The translations under genes were made by a program, and so were the position numbers. A stretch of 64,000 nucleotides of DNA from Varroa destructor (taxonomy: Eukaryota > Arthropoda > Arachnida > Mesostigmata > Varroidae), in NCBI RefSeq assembly GCF_002443255.2, contig NW_019211458.1, forward strand, positions 37,025,589 through 37,089,588, given 5' to 3'. The notes under the pieces are model-generated. The model made no database searches. It had not been told where the DNA came from and saw nothing but the letters and a program-made list of their open reading frames with translations. Of this stretch, positions 47,878 through 61,368 are shown one piece after another. Within the stretch, counting starts at the first letter, position 1. The number at the start of each line of letters is the position of its first letter.

Positions 47878-48886
47878 AATCAACAGCTGGCCGGCAAACC
47901 AGGCGAAGCAACTTCACTTGCCGTTCGTGACAACCTTGAAGGCCAAGATCTATGGCTTCAAGATCAGGCTGGGTTTTTGTTGTTCGGCGCTGTTTAGTAA
48001 TGTACGTCTGACCGGACATCAGTTATATCGCGTGTACAATTTACAGGCGCACCGAGAAAGGGCATTCCGTCAAGCTGAGATTCACCTAAGCCCCGCAATT
48101 TTTAATGCGAGCGTCTCCTTCCGGATACCTAATTTTCGTTCTCAGTCATTTATCGCCATGTTTCTATTTGCTTTGCGTCAATATCTGAAGATCTGTATCG
48201 AGCGGAAGTCGTGTCTGTGCTGTTGCTTTCAATTTATGTCATGAACCTTTTTTGCTAGGTCTATGAGCTATCTAAAGCAACCAGGAGTATCTTGACCTGT
48301 GACAGCGTTGCACGAGTACGGCCATCTTCTTTGTTGCCTCATAATTGTGCAATGGAACATGTGATAGTTCCAAAAGTTAAGTGCCGATTGTTCTGGAAGT
48401 AGTACAATCATCACGCCGTGTTTAGTACACACAACCAGGATACTGACATTGCTAAACCGTTATTGCCTACAATTAATGCTTTTTTGGGAAGAATGAAGCA
48501 CGGCTGCAGCGGAATCAAAATTAATTTCTCGGCGGCAACTGTTTTCGACAGAGTTGTCTCATTATGAAGATGGAATTAGACTATTGTAGGGCTGAGTGCT
48601 TAACGTACTTGTTCTTCTGTGTTTGTTAATGGTTACATAGGCACGTTTGGATGTGGACCTTACAACTGTTCTTTGGATGTTAGTCGCTGCATGCTTATAA
48701 AATTTTAAAGAACTCGAACTATTCGCTGACTGAGGTACCGGCAAAGGCAGATTTGTACCAAATTCGTTATCTATGTTTTTCCATTTTTTCTTTTTATGCC
48801 GAGTCTCAACTTCGAGCGTTTCATAACTTCTGGCTTGAAAGTCATTTTGAAACATCTTTCTTTCTTTGGAGCTCTTACGGAAGCCA

Positions 48887-48928
<42 letters not shown>

Positions 48929-50145
48929 CGCGCGCGCTCGGCATCGCAAGCATGTAACCAGCATTGTGTCATTCTCCTTTTATCATAGAGATGATTTATT
49001 TTTTATTGGAACCATATAGAAAATACCTTTTCAACAAAGTTTAATGCAGCAAAGAGAGTACGTGGTTAAATTGATGGAGCGAGGTAAAAAAAGAAAAGGA
49101 TAATTGTACCATACAACCTACACAACTGTACTTAGTTGCATAGCAGGCTTGGGGTAGCTGCTAGGAATGATATTGTGTTGTTTCGATATCCGTTCTGTAT
49201 TTCCTATTGAACGAAGACAAGGCTTTGTTTCAAGGGAAAACGAGAATTATAGAGCACCAAAAAAAGATACTGTGGCTCAATTTTATAGGCAGGCCACTAA
49301 ATCAGTATCAGTACTCGACAGTATCTCGAAGCACTCGTAGTTACCGCAGTAAAAAAAATTGTCTGAAGAACAACAAACGAGATCAATGTAGTCTTTCTAC
49401 CAGCCGGCCAAGGATCCAGCTGTGGTTGCAACGTGGTCTCTATGAGCACTGTCCCTTGTCCATTTAGGGTAGGACAACGACCACGAAATACGCTCCATGT
49501 CTAGCATTGATTCGTGGACAAAATGTCTGTAATTTTGATGGATTAGCCTAAACCTCACGCGGCTTCGGTGAACTTGCTGTGAAATTACAGCCGCATCAAT
49601 AGGAACGACTATAAGAGCACAAGACATCGAAACGTTCATCACGTCGGAGGTGGTATGGCTATGGCAAAAAAGCGGAAGTAGATCCGGGAACTGTCGGACA
49701 CTCATATGTTTACTAGTAGAAGCAAGTAACAGTCGAAACTGGAGAAACAAGCAAAAGGCAGGCCAAATCGAGAGCCATGACAGGCAGGCGATCGAGAAAC
49801 AGATCTGAACTAACGAACGAACACAACAAGAGCAAACTGCAAAGGAATAAATGAACTGAGCCCAAGTGTTCGCTCGCAGATAGCGAGGCGGCCCACGAAA
49901 CTAATGAGATTAGAACTGAAGTAAAAGCTAAGAAAGTATCCTTCTCTATTACAACAGAAATCGTAGCAATCGTGCGAGATGAAAGTAGATCATCAACACG
50001 ATGGAGTGTGAGTGGGGGGCTGTCGCAGCTGAACGATAATAAAGCACGACAGTTACCCAACAGGTTTAATAGCAACGCCTGCTTCTGCCACAATCTCGTA
50101 CCATAGCAGATTTTGTCTGGATAGCAGAAATGATACTAACAGCCG
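47878..50145. other. Stretch without a supported gene
   Basis: Holds a 108-codon + ORF (47918-48244), a - strand ORF running through a (TA)18 microsatellite, and purine-rich DNA at 49.6-50.1 kb that keeps - strand frames open by composition. No confident gene. Confidence 0.45.
48889..48924. repeat. (TA)n microsatellite
   Basis: About 36 bp of alternating AT. Confidence 0.95.
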
Positions 50146-50180
50146 TATAAAAGGTTAAGAAATTCCATTAAAGATTCAGT
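50146..50180 (+). promoter_or_regulatory. TATA box plus TCAGT initiator
   Basis: TATAAAAGG begins at 50146; TCAGT, the arthropod initiator consensus, sits at 50176-50180, with its A 32 bp downstream of the first T of the TATA box, the usual spacing. An ATG follows at 50212. Confidence 0.5.
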
Positions 50181-50211
50181 GACAGAACTAACAGACGTCA
50201 AACGAGTGAAG

Positions 50212-50247
50212 ATGTTCGACCATACAGATGCAGAGCCTTTGCAGGCG
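50212..50247 (+). CDS. Candidate short first coding exon
   Basis: Thirty-four bases after the predicted start site, ATG opens MFDHTDAEPLQA and ends in phase 0 at GGCG|gtaagc, a strong donor. Its promoter support is the best in the right half of the window. The next exon is not certain; unspliced reading stops twelve codons later. Confidence 0.35.
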
Positions 50248-50615
50248 GTAAGCAGGGCGGCGCTGAAAAAAATCATATATGCATGAACTGAAAAACCGAC
50301 AAAAATATGTCACATGTCCTAGCGGTACGACGTAGAAACGTGACTGTTGAGCTAGGGACAATAATGAAATTTGACTTGTAGCTCCGGCTTCGTATCAATC
50401 GAACGAGCAAAACTGTTTGGAAAAAGAAAATCTCGTAAAAGTGGCAAAATGAGATAAAACACTGGCATTGTCAGTAGAGGGCGCACATGTCATGCCAAAA
50501 TGTGCAAAGAAATAATTTGTGAGTAGTTTGTGGTTCGATAAGGTGTCATCGTGTACATGCAGCGGAATACATAAAGCAACACGAAGCAGACGAGTGCCTG
50601 TTCTTTCGCACAATT

Positions 50616-50752
50616 ATGAACGTGACACGGTGGAATATGCTTGCAAATTGGTGTGCTATATTCGTGCTTGGGCTGGTCCAGGGTTTACTCGTTTTATGTC
50701 AACGCGAAAAAATTGTTCGACAGCGACGGTTTCTAGAGCCTCCCACAGAAGC
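50616..50752 (+). CDS. Exon with hydrophobic segment and GTAAGT donor
   Basis: ATG at 50616 (MNVTRWN) or 50637 opens MLANWCAIFVLGLVQGLLVL, a signal-anchor-like segment, then CQREKIVRQRRFLEPPTEA, ending in phase 2 at AGAAGC|gtaagt. A 113-bp intron with a good acceptor (gtatttgctcag) leads in phase to ETVSER and TAG at 50885-50887, giving a product of about 45-52 residues; a second donor 7 nt into that exon could make it a microexon instead. The frame is open upstream to about 50521, so an earlier exon may join. Confidence 0.35.
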
Positions 50753-51956
50753 GTAAGTGTTACGGTTAACTGTTTGGATTGGGTTAATAACAATTATCAG
50801 GAACAGACAATAAATACATATTCCACCCTAATATACGTTAAAGTAATACTTGTGTATTTGCTCAGAGAAACGGTAAGCGAACGCTAGAGCAATGTATGAT
50901 AGACAATAGTGATCTATCGTCTACCACACGCTGCTCTGCTATTCGAGCACCGTCTGCCTAGGCCAAGTAACGCGATTCCTTTGCTAACCTATTAATGGTT
51001 TACAGTCTTCAGGAAGTACTTTAATTCTTAAATGGATGGCTTCCTATTGCTCGGCAATAGCTTAGCTTACCATAGCTTCAAGTGTGGGCATCAGCGGGTT
51101 TCACATGGCAGATCACATAGTGATAGCATTTGTGAAGCAGAACAAATAAAAACGTAATTTTTGGGTCGGCTGTTACTGTCGTTTTTTTAAACAAAAGGCC
51201 ATCTTTAACGGTTAAGCACGCATTGGCAACGTGTTGGCTGAACAATGGTTTCATGAAGGCGGATAGACCTGCTAACTGTGACCTTTGATAGCTTCCTTAG
51301 GTAACTTGAGTTCTTTATAATCCATTTCCTTGCAAGGTCACTTAATAATTACACTTGGTCGCAGTATGCGAATGTATATGCGACGCTTAGCGAGGTCTAC
51401 GATTCGACTTTGAACTAAAAGAAGTTCGGTATAATCATTGTATAATGACTCCACCGACTTAAGGTTAAAGAAGTTTTCCTCACGCAGTTGCTGCTCATCC
51501 GGATTAGCAGGTCGTACGCAGGTTGAAGATATCTGAGTGCAAATTTGGATCGCATAAGATAGCGCTTAATCAATATGAGCGGGCAATTAGACGGTCATAG
51601 ATGATTCACCGAAAGTTTTCTATGACTGAGGTGACTACCAAACATGCTAATAAACACAGTGTAGGGAAATATTTTGATAATTAGCTTGACGTTTGTGCTT
51701 CATAATTCAGAGGGAATTCATACACAAAGAAGATACGACTCTATAAGAAAAATATTAACTTGTGATTAATGAGATACCGTAGTTTGCCATATTTACCAGT
51801 AATAACAATTTGATCCTAAAAGCTCCATGTTTCGTCTAGTCTGTGGCGACTGTTCTTCTTTCTGGGTAACCTTATTAAAACAATGCAGACACTTACCTCA
51901 CAGCATTTCTTCTCTATATTGTACCATTGGTTTGTCTAATACTTTTTTTTTAACAG

Positions 51957-52123
51957 TATCGTCTTCATATGATAGTATCTTGCCGCAGCGTCCCTCTACT
52001 TCTTCTTGCAGTAACACTGAATTTCATCTTGAAACCGTACATGTATCCACATCTCATACGGATTCCTATGACGTATATGTGATGCATGGATACTTCCAAG
52101 AGTCTTATTCGTTTTTGTTTTAG
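51957..52123 (+). CDS. Candidate terminal exon or end of a 98-codon ORF
   Basis: A T-rich acceptor (ctttttttttaacag) precedes 54 open codons ending TAG, starting SSSYDSILPQRPSTSSCSNT and ending YFQESYSFLF. The same frame is open leftwards to an ATG at 51827, so an unspliced 98-residue ORF is equally possible. Starts in phase 1; no matching upstream exon was found. Confidence 0.27.
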
Positions 52124-52407
52124 TTTATCGTTTACTGCTTTCGCTAACTATCTACGAAACAAAAATTGCAGTACATCATTCGTGCCGGCACGGATAAGCT
52201 TGTGCCACAAACGAAATCCAAGCGTCGTGTGTGGTCAATTTTTCTGACCGATCGTTCTAGATAGGGCATTACTATGCTAAAAACTAAGTATAATAAGGCC
52301 GCATAGATCTTATCTGGGAAGTACACTTCGTGAGGGAGGCGCAAGCTATGTAGAAAGGCTGAACTCCTAGGACCGTCTACGCAGAAGACGTTTAAAACTA
52401 AAAACAA

Positions 52408-55400
52408 CGTTTACTAATTGAACCAGTGCACACATTTTAAAAGGAATTGCACGGAACATCTTTTCACAGTTGTACTGCTACACAGTAATTGCATTAATAA
52501 ATAAATATAATGTTCTAAACACGCTCTAGCATGGTCAGAACGTACACGTGGGTAACAATGTTGGGTTCTGTTCATGTCTGGGCACGAACGGGCAGAAGCT
52601 CACAAGTGAGCGATATCAGGACTCAGGACACATTTAGACTATAAATATGAAGTAATTGTATATTCATTTAAACGGTGAAACCCACGAACGGCAGCAAAAC
52701 ACTGGTGATTATGGTGCCTTCCGTACGTTGCGACAAACTTTACGTGAGAATGATTATATGCACTGCTAAGTAGAGAAACCACGTCATCTCCAAAATGTAA
52801 ACAATAAGTCTCTTTCTGGTAGCATTAACTATAATCGAGTTGCGAGTAAGATTCAGTTTATCTGTCGGTTAGGACTACTTGAAAGGGTAAACCGCCTCAC
52901 TATTGCCCCACTTCCGTGCTGTTTGCAAATCTGTCCGTGACATACTCAGTGTTAGTCTTGGTATTTGCGACGTACTCTGTTTGAATCAATCTGACGAAGT
53001 AACTCATACTCGCATCAGAAACTACGATAACTGACGATTAGAACTAGTGGCTCGCTCCCTTGAGGATATCACATGTGCAGCATGGCCCACATAAGCAGCT
53101 ATTTTTATCGAGTAGGCACTCTCACGATGAGCAGCATCTGGCTGCTGAAAGAGATTTGAAATGTGGGCAGTATTAGGCCAAGCATAATGAGCTTTCGAAG
53201 CTATGCAGTCGCTTTTTACTCTGTTTTTTGGCAGTCATACACGAACTGTATCCTTCGGAACATCTCGAAGACTAACCGAAGGCCTTTGATAAAGAGAACG
53301 GCATTCGTTAACAGGTACAGTATGTTAAAACAACCTATACATTCTCCTCGTTCATTGTCAGTGACGTGATTGTGAATATCGTTGGATTCATAGTTAGAAC
53401 CTAGCAAGAGGCAGATTCTTGCAATAATCTTTTACGTAGCCAACACCATAAAAAATCGATCCGATAATTAAAAAAGGATTTGAATACTTGTCTAATACAC
53501 GAAGATATAGTGAACATTTGATTTTTTGATGAAATGTAAATTAATGATTTTAGTGTAAAAACTATATGTTTCTCATAATAACGAAGTTTTGAGAAATAGG
53601 TTTTGGTAAAGCTTTACATTCTTCCATCGAACATTAGAGACCTACTTCAGCCAACTTCGCTAGATCTCCAGCTCTCTTTTAAGCACTGGGCCTTAAGTCC
53701 CTGTCCATATCCCCGTGGATTGTATTCAAATAAACGAGAACATACAGTTTGTAGGTCACAGACGGGACAATTTTAATGCTAGGTTGGAGTATACACTCTA
53801 CTGGGCGGGAGTATTTCCTATCTAAAATGCTGATGGAGTATATTTTATATTCTGGCCGTATATTAAGAAGCCGTTGAGATAGCAATGCGCCACTAGCCCA
53901 GCTTATGCCTAACTCAAGATCTAGTTGACATTCTTTGTTAGAACAAAGAGTGTTAGATGACTAATGGAACCCTCACACCTTTACGAGTCGTTTTCATATG
54001 AAATAGACCTACACTGGTTCTCATCTGACGCATTTACTTACAGTTATCCCTAGGTATAAACTTGAACGATCGTTTCTTTCTCTTTAGAACTTAAAACCTG
54101 TAGTTTAAGGTCTACTAACGAAGACCCAAGACTTTAAGGGAACTGTATAGGAGCATCTCGTTCTAGTTAGTCCCTATTGCAGTTAAGGAAAAGGGATGAT
54201 ACATACTGCATTTTGATAAATTTCTTAGTTAGTTTTCATATATATTTGACTGTGTTGCGCATTCAATACACAGCGGCCTTAGATTAACAACGATTACCTC
54301 TAGCGAAATCTATAGATCCGACCTATGCGCTACGCAGTCTATATGACGACTGTCATTGCGACATTAAAATTAGCTATGCTCCTAAAAAAATACGTATAAC
54401 TTGTAAGCTCTAATACCTCAACGTGATGCTATCGCTTAAAAAAACAACCGTAGATAAATCTAGACGCAGCTGTTACGGGTCAGTGCTATCGCGCATTCAA
54501 TTAACCGTTGTACAAAGCCTTATGAAAGACTGCCGGTCGCCATATGACTGACTCTGAAGGACATTGCATTGCTATTGAGATTTTGAGAATTTGTTATGAA
54601 CAAGCGTTTGACTCTGAAATAAATGCCGTAATTACCATACTTTCACAGCACTAAAAAGTTTCACAAAAATACAATTTTCTATTAAGATCTAGAGTAAAAT
54701 TTAAATTTGCTAACCTTGCATTTGCTGGTACGTTATAATGGTTCGTCTCTTAGACGACATTGCTACTGGCTAGAACTTACGACAACATATTTACGCACGC
54801 TATATGAAAGTTACGTAAATAAAGACGCTACTATCGCTCAGTAGCTATTACATGCGGATTAGTTGAAAACTATACTTTGTTGCAGTAGGTCAACAGTAGG
54901 AACAGAGTGATTAGTCAAAAGGTAAGCTCAACGTAGGTGACAACATTATAGTGTAATAACGGCCCTTTATCAAGAAACTACAATCCAACCAGATCAACGG
55001 TCATCCAACTCTCGTTTCTAATATTCAAGAACGAAGATCGATTTTGCGGCTAAAGTTTGCGAACTGCTTTCGCATTGGGCCATTTTTTAGATACATCGAA
55101 GGTGGACCAACTGAAGCCATAACTAAATTCAGTAGCTATAAAAAAAAAACTTGGCATTTAGTCAAGCATCAATGCTATGGTTCTTATATTGCCTGATGCG
55201 ATTCCTTTTATAATGCATTTTTTGTTAGTCGTGGTATATAGGTTTAAGTCAGTATTGAGCCAGACGTAACACCCGAAGTCATCCATCCATCCATCCATCC
55301 ATCCATCCATCGCACAAATCATTTTGCCTTGTAAAATGCACGTTATAGTAAAGATGAATTATGCATACGAAAATACACTGCTGTTCTTACTCTCCATTGC

Positions 55401-56202
55401 GCCTGTGAAAGATAACATATGCTGACTGTCTGAGACCAAGCTGCAAGATAGGTTTCAGGGTAGCTAACAAAAGGAACGAGCGAGGACCAACTACAGTTAA
55501 ACGAATGTAAAAACTGTAAAAACGTTGGTTTCCCGCTTGCTTATATGTGCTTTGTTTATGTAAAGGATTAAACAACAGCCGTACAATGGAACATTTGTTA
55601 TTATTGCACGTTGCTTACTGACGGGACAGCTTACAGCTTTGTAAGTAACCAACTCTGTACGGTCAGTCCTGTTCTAAAGCCTTTTTGTTTATTATTACTA
55701 TTTATTATTTATTTGTTATTTAATTAGCCTTTGGCTAACTGTTAGTTATCTCAGAGATTTTATGCTAATAACAAGAATCGTTTGTATATTTCATATTTTT
55801 TTTTCTTTTTATAGTTTTGATTGTCATGAACTTTCACCAGTGGCAATGGGTTGCAATTCGAGAAACCTTAATACAGTGAATACATACTAATATTGTTGAA
55901 AAGAGGTTAAAATTAGGTATGATTATGTTGTCATGGCAGCAGATACCTTCAAATAAACTCGGGCATGGTGTGGTGGTTGTAGATTGTCATTGGTCAACAC
56001 TGAAAGAAATACACCTGAATACAAGGTATTTTCTGGCATATCTACCATTAGTTTCAAAGCGATACTATCTATTTTGTATTAGCTGATGATGCTACTATTA
56101 AAGTCCATAGCTAGAATCTGACCGGAACAAGCATTTTTTTAGAACAATTCGTTAGAGTTAAATTAGTCATCTTCAACATTTCGTCGCTCACAAACTTTTC
56201 AG
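52408..56202. other. Stretch without a supported gene
   Basis: AT-rich intergenic DNA with an (ATCC)n microsatellite at 55280-55311. A strong acceptor (ctttctctttag, 54087) opens only 15 codons. Confidence 0.5.
55280..55311. repeat. (ATCC)7 tetranucleotide microsatellite
   Basis: Seven perfect ATCC units and a partial eighth. Confidence 0.95.
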
Positions 56203-56546
56203 ATGCAGGAACGAAGGCAAACAAGAAAAATCGAGAAGGCTTCGTACTCGAAATGGTTTTCTGTTTGGCGAGACGCATCACCCAGAGCTCCAGCTTGCCT
56301 AACAACCGAATATCCGTCTAAAGATAGCACTTGCAAGCTATACAAACGACCCGAACGGATCTTAGTCTTCAAAGTATTATCGCATCTCGGTCCATACGTA
56401 ACAAACGCAGCCTAAATAAAAAAGTGAGCCCTGTCTCCGAAGACGTTAGCTATCCAGTAGCTTACAGCCGCGAATGGGAAAACGCCAGGTTGCTCCATCT
56501 CTTTGATAATGGCACAGCAGAAACGGTCAAACACGAGCCAGAGTAG
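56203..56546 (+). CDS. Coding-like region with two overlapping frames
   Basis: A good acceptor (acaaacttttcag) abuts ATG at 56203, opening 70 codons (MQERRQTRKIEKASYSKWFS ... GPYVTNAA, stop at 56415). From 56328 a second frame is open to 56546, with a protein-like end (SEDVSYPVAYSREWENARLL, FDNGTAETVKHEPE). Local GC content is raised. Either one frame is a shadow, or a short intron or frameshift links the two. An intron with a weak donor (TTTCT|gtttgg) to gatag at 56327 would connect them in phase, but I would not rely on it. Confidence 0.33.
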
Positions 56547-56791
56547 AGTATCGAAATTATCGTTTCATTGTAACATATGTTGTCGCATACTGTTGTGACA
56601 CATTAATGGATTAAGTCGATGCCTACCCAGCAGGCGGATTCGAGCTATTAACTAGACCATGAAGAAGGACAAACCCTTAAATTTGACAAAAGAGAAATTT
56701 TTGAACAGGAATGGCTAATTATTTTTTACGCGTATTTGTATATGTGTTAAATATGGACAAGTCGCATGCCGAGAACAGACTCACGTTTCGG

Positions 56792-56967
56792 TATAAAAGG
56801 GGGAAAAGAAGACGGCATTGATAGTAAACATTTTGAATGATCGTCGTCTCTGAAAAGCTCTGAGGTATAATTTCATTGAGGGAAATTTTGAACGACTAGG
56901 ACTGAGAAGGGAAACTAATAATGCGTTTGCAGTGCACAGCATGCATTATAACTGGCATGAGTATGTG
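56792..56967 (+). promoter_or_regulatory. TATA box with downstream ATG and donor
   Basis: TATAAAAGGGG at 56792, then ATG at 56921 (MRLQCTACIITGMSM) and AGTATGTG|gtaaga at 56967 in phase 2. Joining the acceptor gaagattttttacag at 57210 gives only a 28-residue hydrophobic peptide. Promoter form is good; product is doubtful. Confidence 0.28.
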
Positions 56968-57802
56968 GTAAGAACGGGCAAAGGGAAAAACTGCCAGAGA
57001 GAGTATTCGCGCAGTCCCAATATAAGTACGTACACGTAGTGACGTAAATTGCACGTAAACGCGTGATAAGGGGGAAATGAAGTGTACAGAGGAACAGTGG
57101 CATGATAACATATTGTTGCGGGAAGATCAGACTTCTATACACGGCATTTTTGACTGCAATGGCCAATGCCAAGCGGTTGACAACTTGGACCATACGAAGA
57201 TTTTTTACAGGTTGATTCAGTTTGCTGTTGACGTACTTAGCTTCTTGTGAAGACTAGCTTGGAATTCTCTGGGTTACGTAAACAACGCCAGTAATGCCCT
57301 AATTTGTATGGAACGCAACATTTTACCAAGAATGAGTGCGCTGGAACAAAATTTTGATACGATACAGTCAATACGAGTCGCCTTACAGTTGGGAAAATGC
57401 CCCATCTCATTCTACAAGTGGAGATACTTCTTAACATTAATAATGGCTTTGTAGCATCCGCGGTTAGTTTGCTTTGAATTTTCGTAATTGAGTGCTATGA
57501 GAATTAGGGTATTATACTGATTGAAATTAAAAATATTGAACCTGGGACCTTATTCACTTCGCTATCTGTTTTAACGTTTCTATTATATATTCTTTCCTGT
57601 TATTTCTTCGATACAATCGATAGTCGAAAATATAAGTTTACAGCTTAGTATACACTTAACAATGTTATGCTGATATGATGCTGTTAGAAAATCGGATTAT
57701 TGAATTTTTACCGATGTTTAATAGCAACTGGAAATGCAGCGGGAACAGCTTCCTTAGGGTCTTCCGCTACATACCGACAAATTATTCTATCTGTTAAGTT
57801 TA

Positions 57803-57830
57803 TTATAATAATAATAATAATAATAATAAA
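57803..57830. repeat. (AAT)n microsatellite
   Basis: Nine or so ATA/AAT trinucleotide units. Confidence 0.9.
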
Positions 57831-60800
57831 AAACCGGTTTCAATACATATAATTGGTGATTGGCCAGTCTATGGGTCAGTGAGACCTCTACCGCAAGCGG
57901 GAGAACTCTCGAAGGAAACTGTCAACTATTGAAAATGCTATCAGGAAGAAGGATGTGCAGCTGTACAAGATGCAGGAACGAAAATTACTTCTGATGCGGT
58001 GAATAAGCTTAAGGACTATATCGGAAAAGTATAAAGATTTTTATTTTATAAAAAAAATGAAGAATTCACACATTATGGAAGACAAAGGAACGATGTTCCG
58101 AACTCTACGAAGAACAATTTAATTGAACAATTCTTCAACCACTCTTCTGGAAACCATATGCGCAAGCGATGTAAGCTACAATGGCAGCTCAAACACTTCC
58201 GAAATCAAAGAAAGAAAATATAATGCTTTAGTTTGCTAATAGCTAAAAAGCTGAGAAAGCTAATTAGTCATGCAGAAGCAACGGGGTTTCAGCAGTCATT
58301 GCTATAAGTAGTGCCAATAATTAGTATTTTTCGTGACTTCACGTGCCACAGCTGCTAAAAAGATTTATAATCACTGAGTTTAAATATAAAATTGCACGCG
58401 TAGTCTAAATTGTTGGTCAGTCAACAGCAAAATCAATAGAACCCTGCAACGTCATCTAAACTTTCCTTCTCATTCTGATTGCATGCACATATTTCGAAAT
58501 TAAAAGGTTTCAAATGTATTAAGGTCGAGGTTCGATCGTCTGTCACTGCTCCAGTAGAACGCTATCGTTATATAAAATGCTTCTAAGATCCGTTTACTGT
58601 TTCAGCATTGTCGCAAAAGTTTACCAGAAACGAGCGTTATGAAAGCGTTTTGCTTAAAGCTCGTCTGCATCGAAGTGCATATTGATTATGAGTATTCTTC
58701 CCACACGTACTCATCTGACACGAGTCTAATGAGGAGATAGAATGCACCGATACCGAACCTTTGCTTGGCGCAATGTTTTACAACAGTTGGACCTTAGGTT
58801 CAATCCCCCAAAAATAGTAGCTAGTTTCTTTAAATAGAAGGGCCTATTTGAAGGTGGCGGTCGACTTTAATGCGGGTAAATTTAGTTCTCTCTTTTCCGT
58901 TCACTTTTGCTCTGTTTTATTAATTGGATGTTTCCTACGGGTATATGAGGGAATATATTTAAAAAAAAAGTTATAATTTTTTTGGGTTTTCACGATAGAC
59001 GGATTAGGATTGGGCTTGGTGCGGTGTCTAAGGGCCGCAATTACTTGCGTCGAAAACGGTAGCTAATTATGCAAGCCAAGTTATGACACCTTTAGTTTAC
59101 GTACATAAGTTATGGAAGCACATATTTGTAAACTTAACAGCTCTTTATTAAGTTGTCAAAACACGCACTACTTTACGGCAGATATCTAATACGGATCACA
59201 GCACACTCGCGGTCAATTTAAGCTGTCGAAATTATTTGGGAAGTAAATTCCAAAACTTGGAAAGTTGCCGCTTAAATATTGCGCAAATTACGCTCATTGC
59301 GTGGCCTACAAGCTGAAGTGCAGCGCCTTCTCAGTAGGTAAAGTGATCCTTATATATATATATATATATCTCAACACGGAGCTGTACATAGTCACCTTTA
59401 TCTTGATGCCTATTTATACAGAATGTTATTTTTGTATGGAGAGGCAAACGAAGCTCTAAGCCAGATTGACCTGCGCCTTCAACGTTTAAGGTGTTCTAGA
59501 CAATACCGTATTAAGTTGATTACAGGCGTACGGAATTTGGACGAACGTAGCTTTGACTTGCAAACACAGCACACGGCCATGCGTAGAACAGAAAAGTTGA
59601 TGTTCTACAATTCAAATTACACGGCTTTTAATATCAATTCGTGACTTGGCTGTATGATTTCGAAAAGTTCCTTAATTTTCGACGAGTATATGTCTGGATG
59701 TTATTTTTTTCTCAATTTTAGTTAATTTCCTGACCTCCGCGGAATCAATGCTGGATAGTTTATTGAATAATATTTAGTTGATTAACGATTATTTAGCACG
59801 AAGTGTGTCGCTGCTGAAACCGTTATATTTTGTACACCTCGCGCGAAGAAACCCATTTACTATCCCGTAAATTCTCTAATATTTAGGTAGAAACTGGCCA
59901 TCATCATTACGATACCGCAAACTATGCCAAATAGTACATCTATATACAATACGCGAAAACGTTGGCGCGGTATTTGCCTAAAGTTTATATAAGAGATAGT
60001 ACTTCTATGCGCTCCGGTACCGTTTTGGAATTTCATGCCTTTTTTTTTTATCTGTCTTCTATCGAAGGCATATTAATAAGCCTAGCTGTAAAGTATTACA
60101 AACCCAGCTAGGTCTAAGTGTTAACTTTTTGCTACGACAGTTTCCTTATTTTATCGGGGTCACACGGTGCCGCGCTCGCCGCGACCTATCATCGCCACGC
60201 GCTTCAGCCGCTCTTACCACGTAACATTAACCAGAGTTTCATATAACTTGACGTAGCATTGTTACACTGTAGCGTTTAGGTCGCGTCACGGAATATAAGA
60301 AAATTGTATTTAAAGAAAAAATGAGTGCGGATAAATCATTGAAGTCATCAATCGAAAATTTCTTTTGTAAAGAGCTTCTGGAGAAAGAAAGAAAACTAGG
60401 CAATAATCAATATAGTCTGATGCAGTCCAGTTGAAGGTACAAACTTTGCACCGCTTGTTGAGTGAAAAACAACGAGATTAAATAAGTAACGTCGCTTGTA
60501 CCCTTGACAATAATGCGCTGGAAAATAATAACAAAGAGTTTTTTTGTTATAGGTTTTTATTTTAAACATGTCGACAAAAACGTTCCGATACAATTTCAAA
60601 TAGATGTGATATATGGAATGAAAACATTTATTATCCTGAAGTATAAAAATTGCATTTTTGGCTTAAAAACGTGCTCTATTCTAAGTTTTGTATTCGAGAA
60701 GAATTACCTTACACCTTTCAAAGAAGGATAACTGTTTGATGCGGCTATATCATTAAGTTGTAGAGAAATTTTCTGAATTGATATTGGTAAATGGCCGTCA

Positions 60801-61332
60801 TTGCAAATTCATTACTTTTTCACGTGATCGATAGGGTTCAAAATCAAGGTAAAATGTCGAGTCCCAAGCAGAACATTGACAGTAATCCCACAGAGTAGAG
60901 AAAGAGCCTCGTTCGTGCGCTACACTCGAGTGTCAACAAATTAAATGTTTGAAATAGAAGCAATAGCCAAAAATAGGACCTGCTTGCCCAGCAAGTTAAT
61001 ATGAAGTAATCCATAGGAAATATATATTTCAAAAAAAGAAAATCTGAATTAGTGGCTATTGTTTGCTTGCTTTAGAAAAATCGATATTTTATCGTACAGT
61101 CTAAGGTATTATATCCGTTTTGTATTTAGCTTTCTGTAACTTTCTTTGAAAGAGTCGTGTATTTTCGGCTTTCTAATGATCTGACTGTCTAAACCGAGAT
61201 CAGAAAGGGTAAAATCTGATGTATCGTGATCGAGCAAGATGGCTGTTTCGTGCGTACCAGCAACCAATTCATCACATTCAGGTATCTTGACTTATTCCAG
61301 CTACATGGCACGGGTTTCAGAACTACATCACA

Positions 61333-61334
<2 letters not shown>

Positions 61335-61366
<32 letters not shown>
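61335..61366. repeat. (TA)n microsatellite
   Basis: About 32 bp of alternating TA; similar tracts at 61787-61817, 59350-59369 and 15791-15813. Confidence 0.95.

Positions 61367-61368
<2 letters not shown>

Noticed and set aside
48562..48972. 136-codon - strand ORF
   Set aside because: About twelve codons are the (TA)n microsatellite read as Tyr-Ile; composition of the rest is unconvincing.
49397..50093. Adjacent - strand ORFs of 117 and 126 codons
   Set aside because: The + strand is purine-rich here, which removes - strand stop codons; neither begins in a good context and the long one starts with TTG.
57535..57575. B-box-like TCCCAGGTTCAAT on the - strand with an adjacent A-box-like segment
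   Set aside because: Boxes overlap in position, so no tRNA or SINE promoter geometry.
58751..58815. tRNA-like boxes (TGGCGCAATG ... GGTTCAATCC)
   Set aside because: The two boxes are only about 30 nt apart, no cloverleaf forms.
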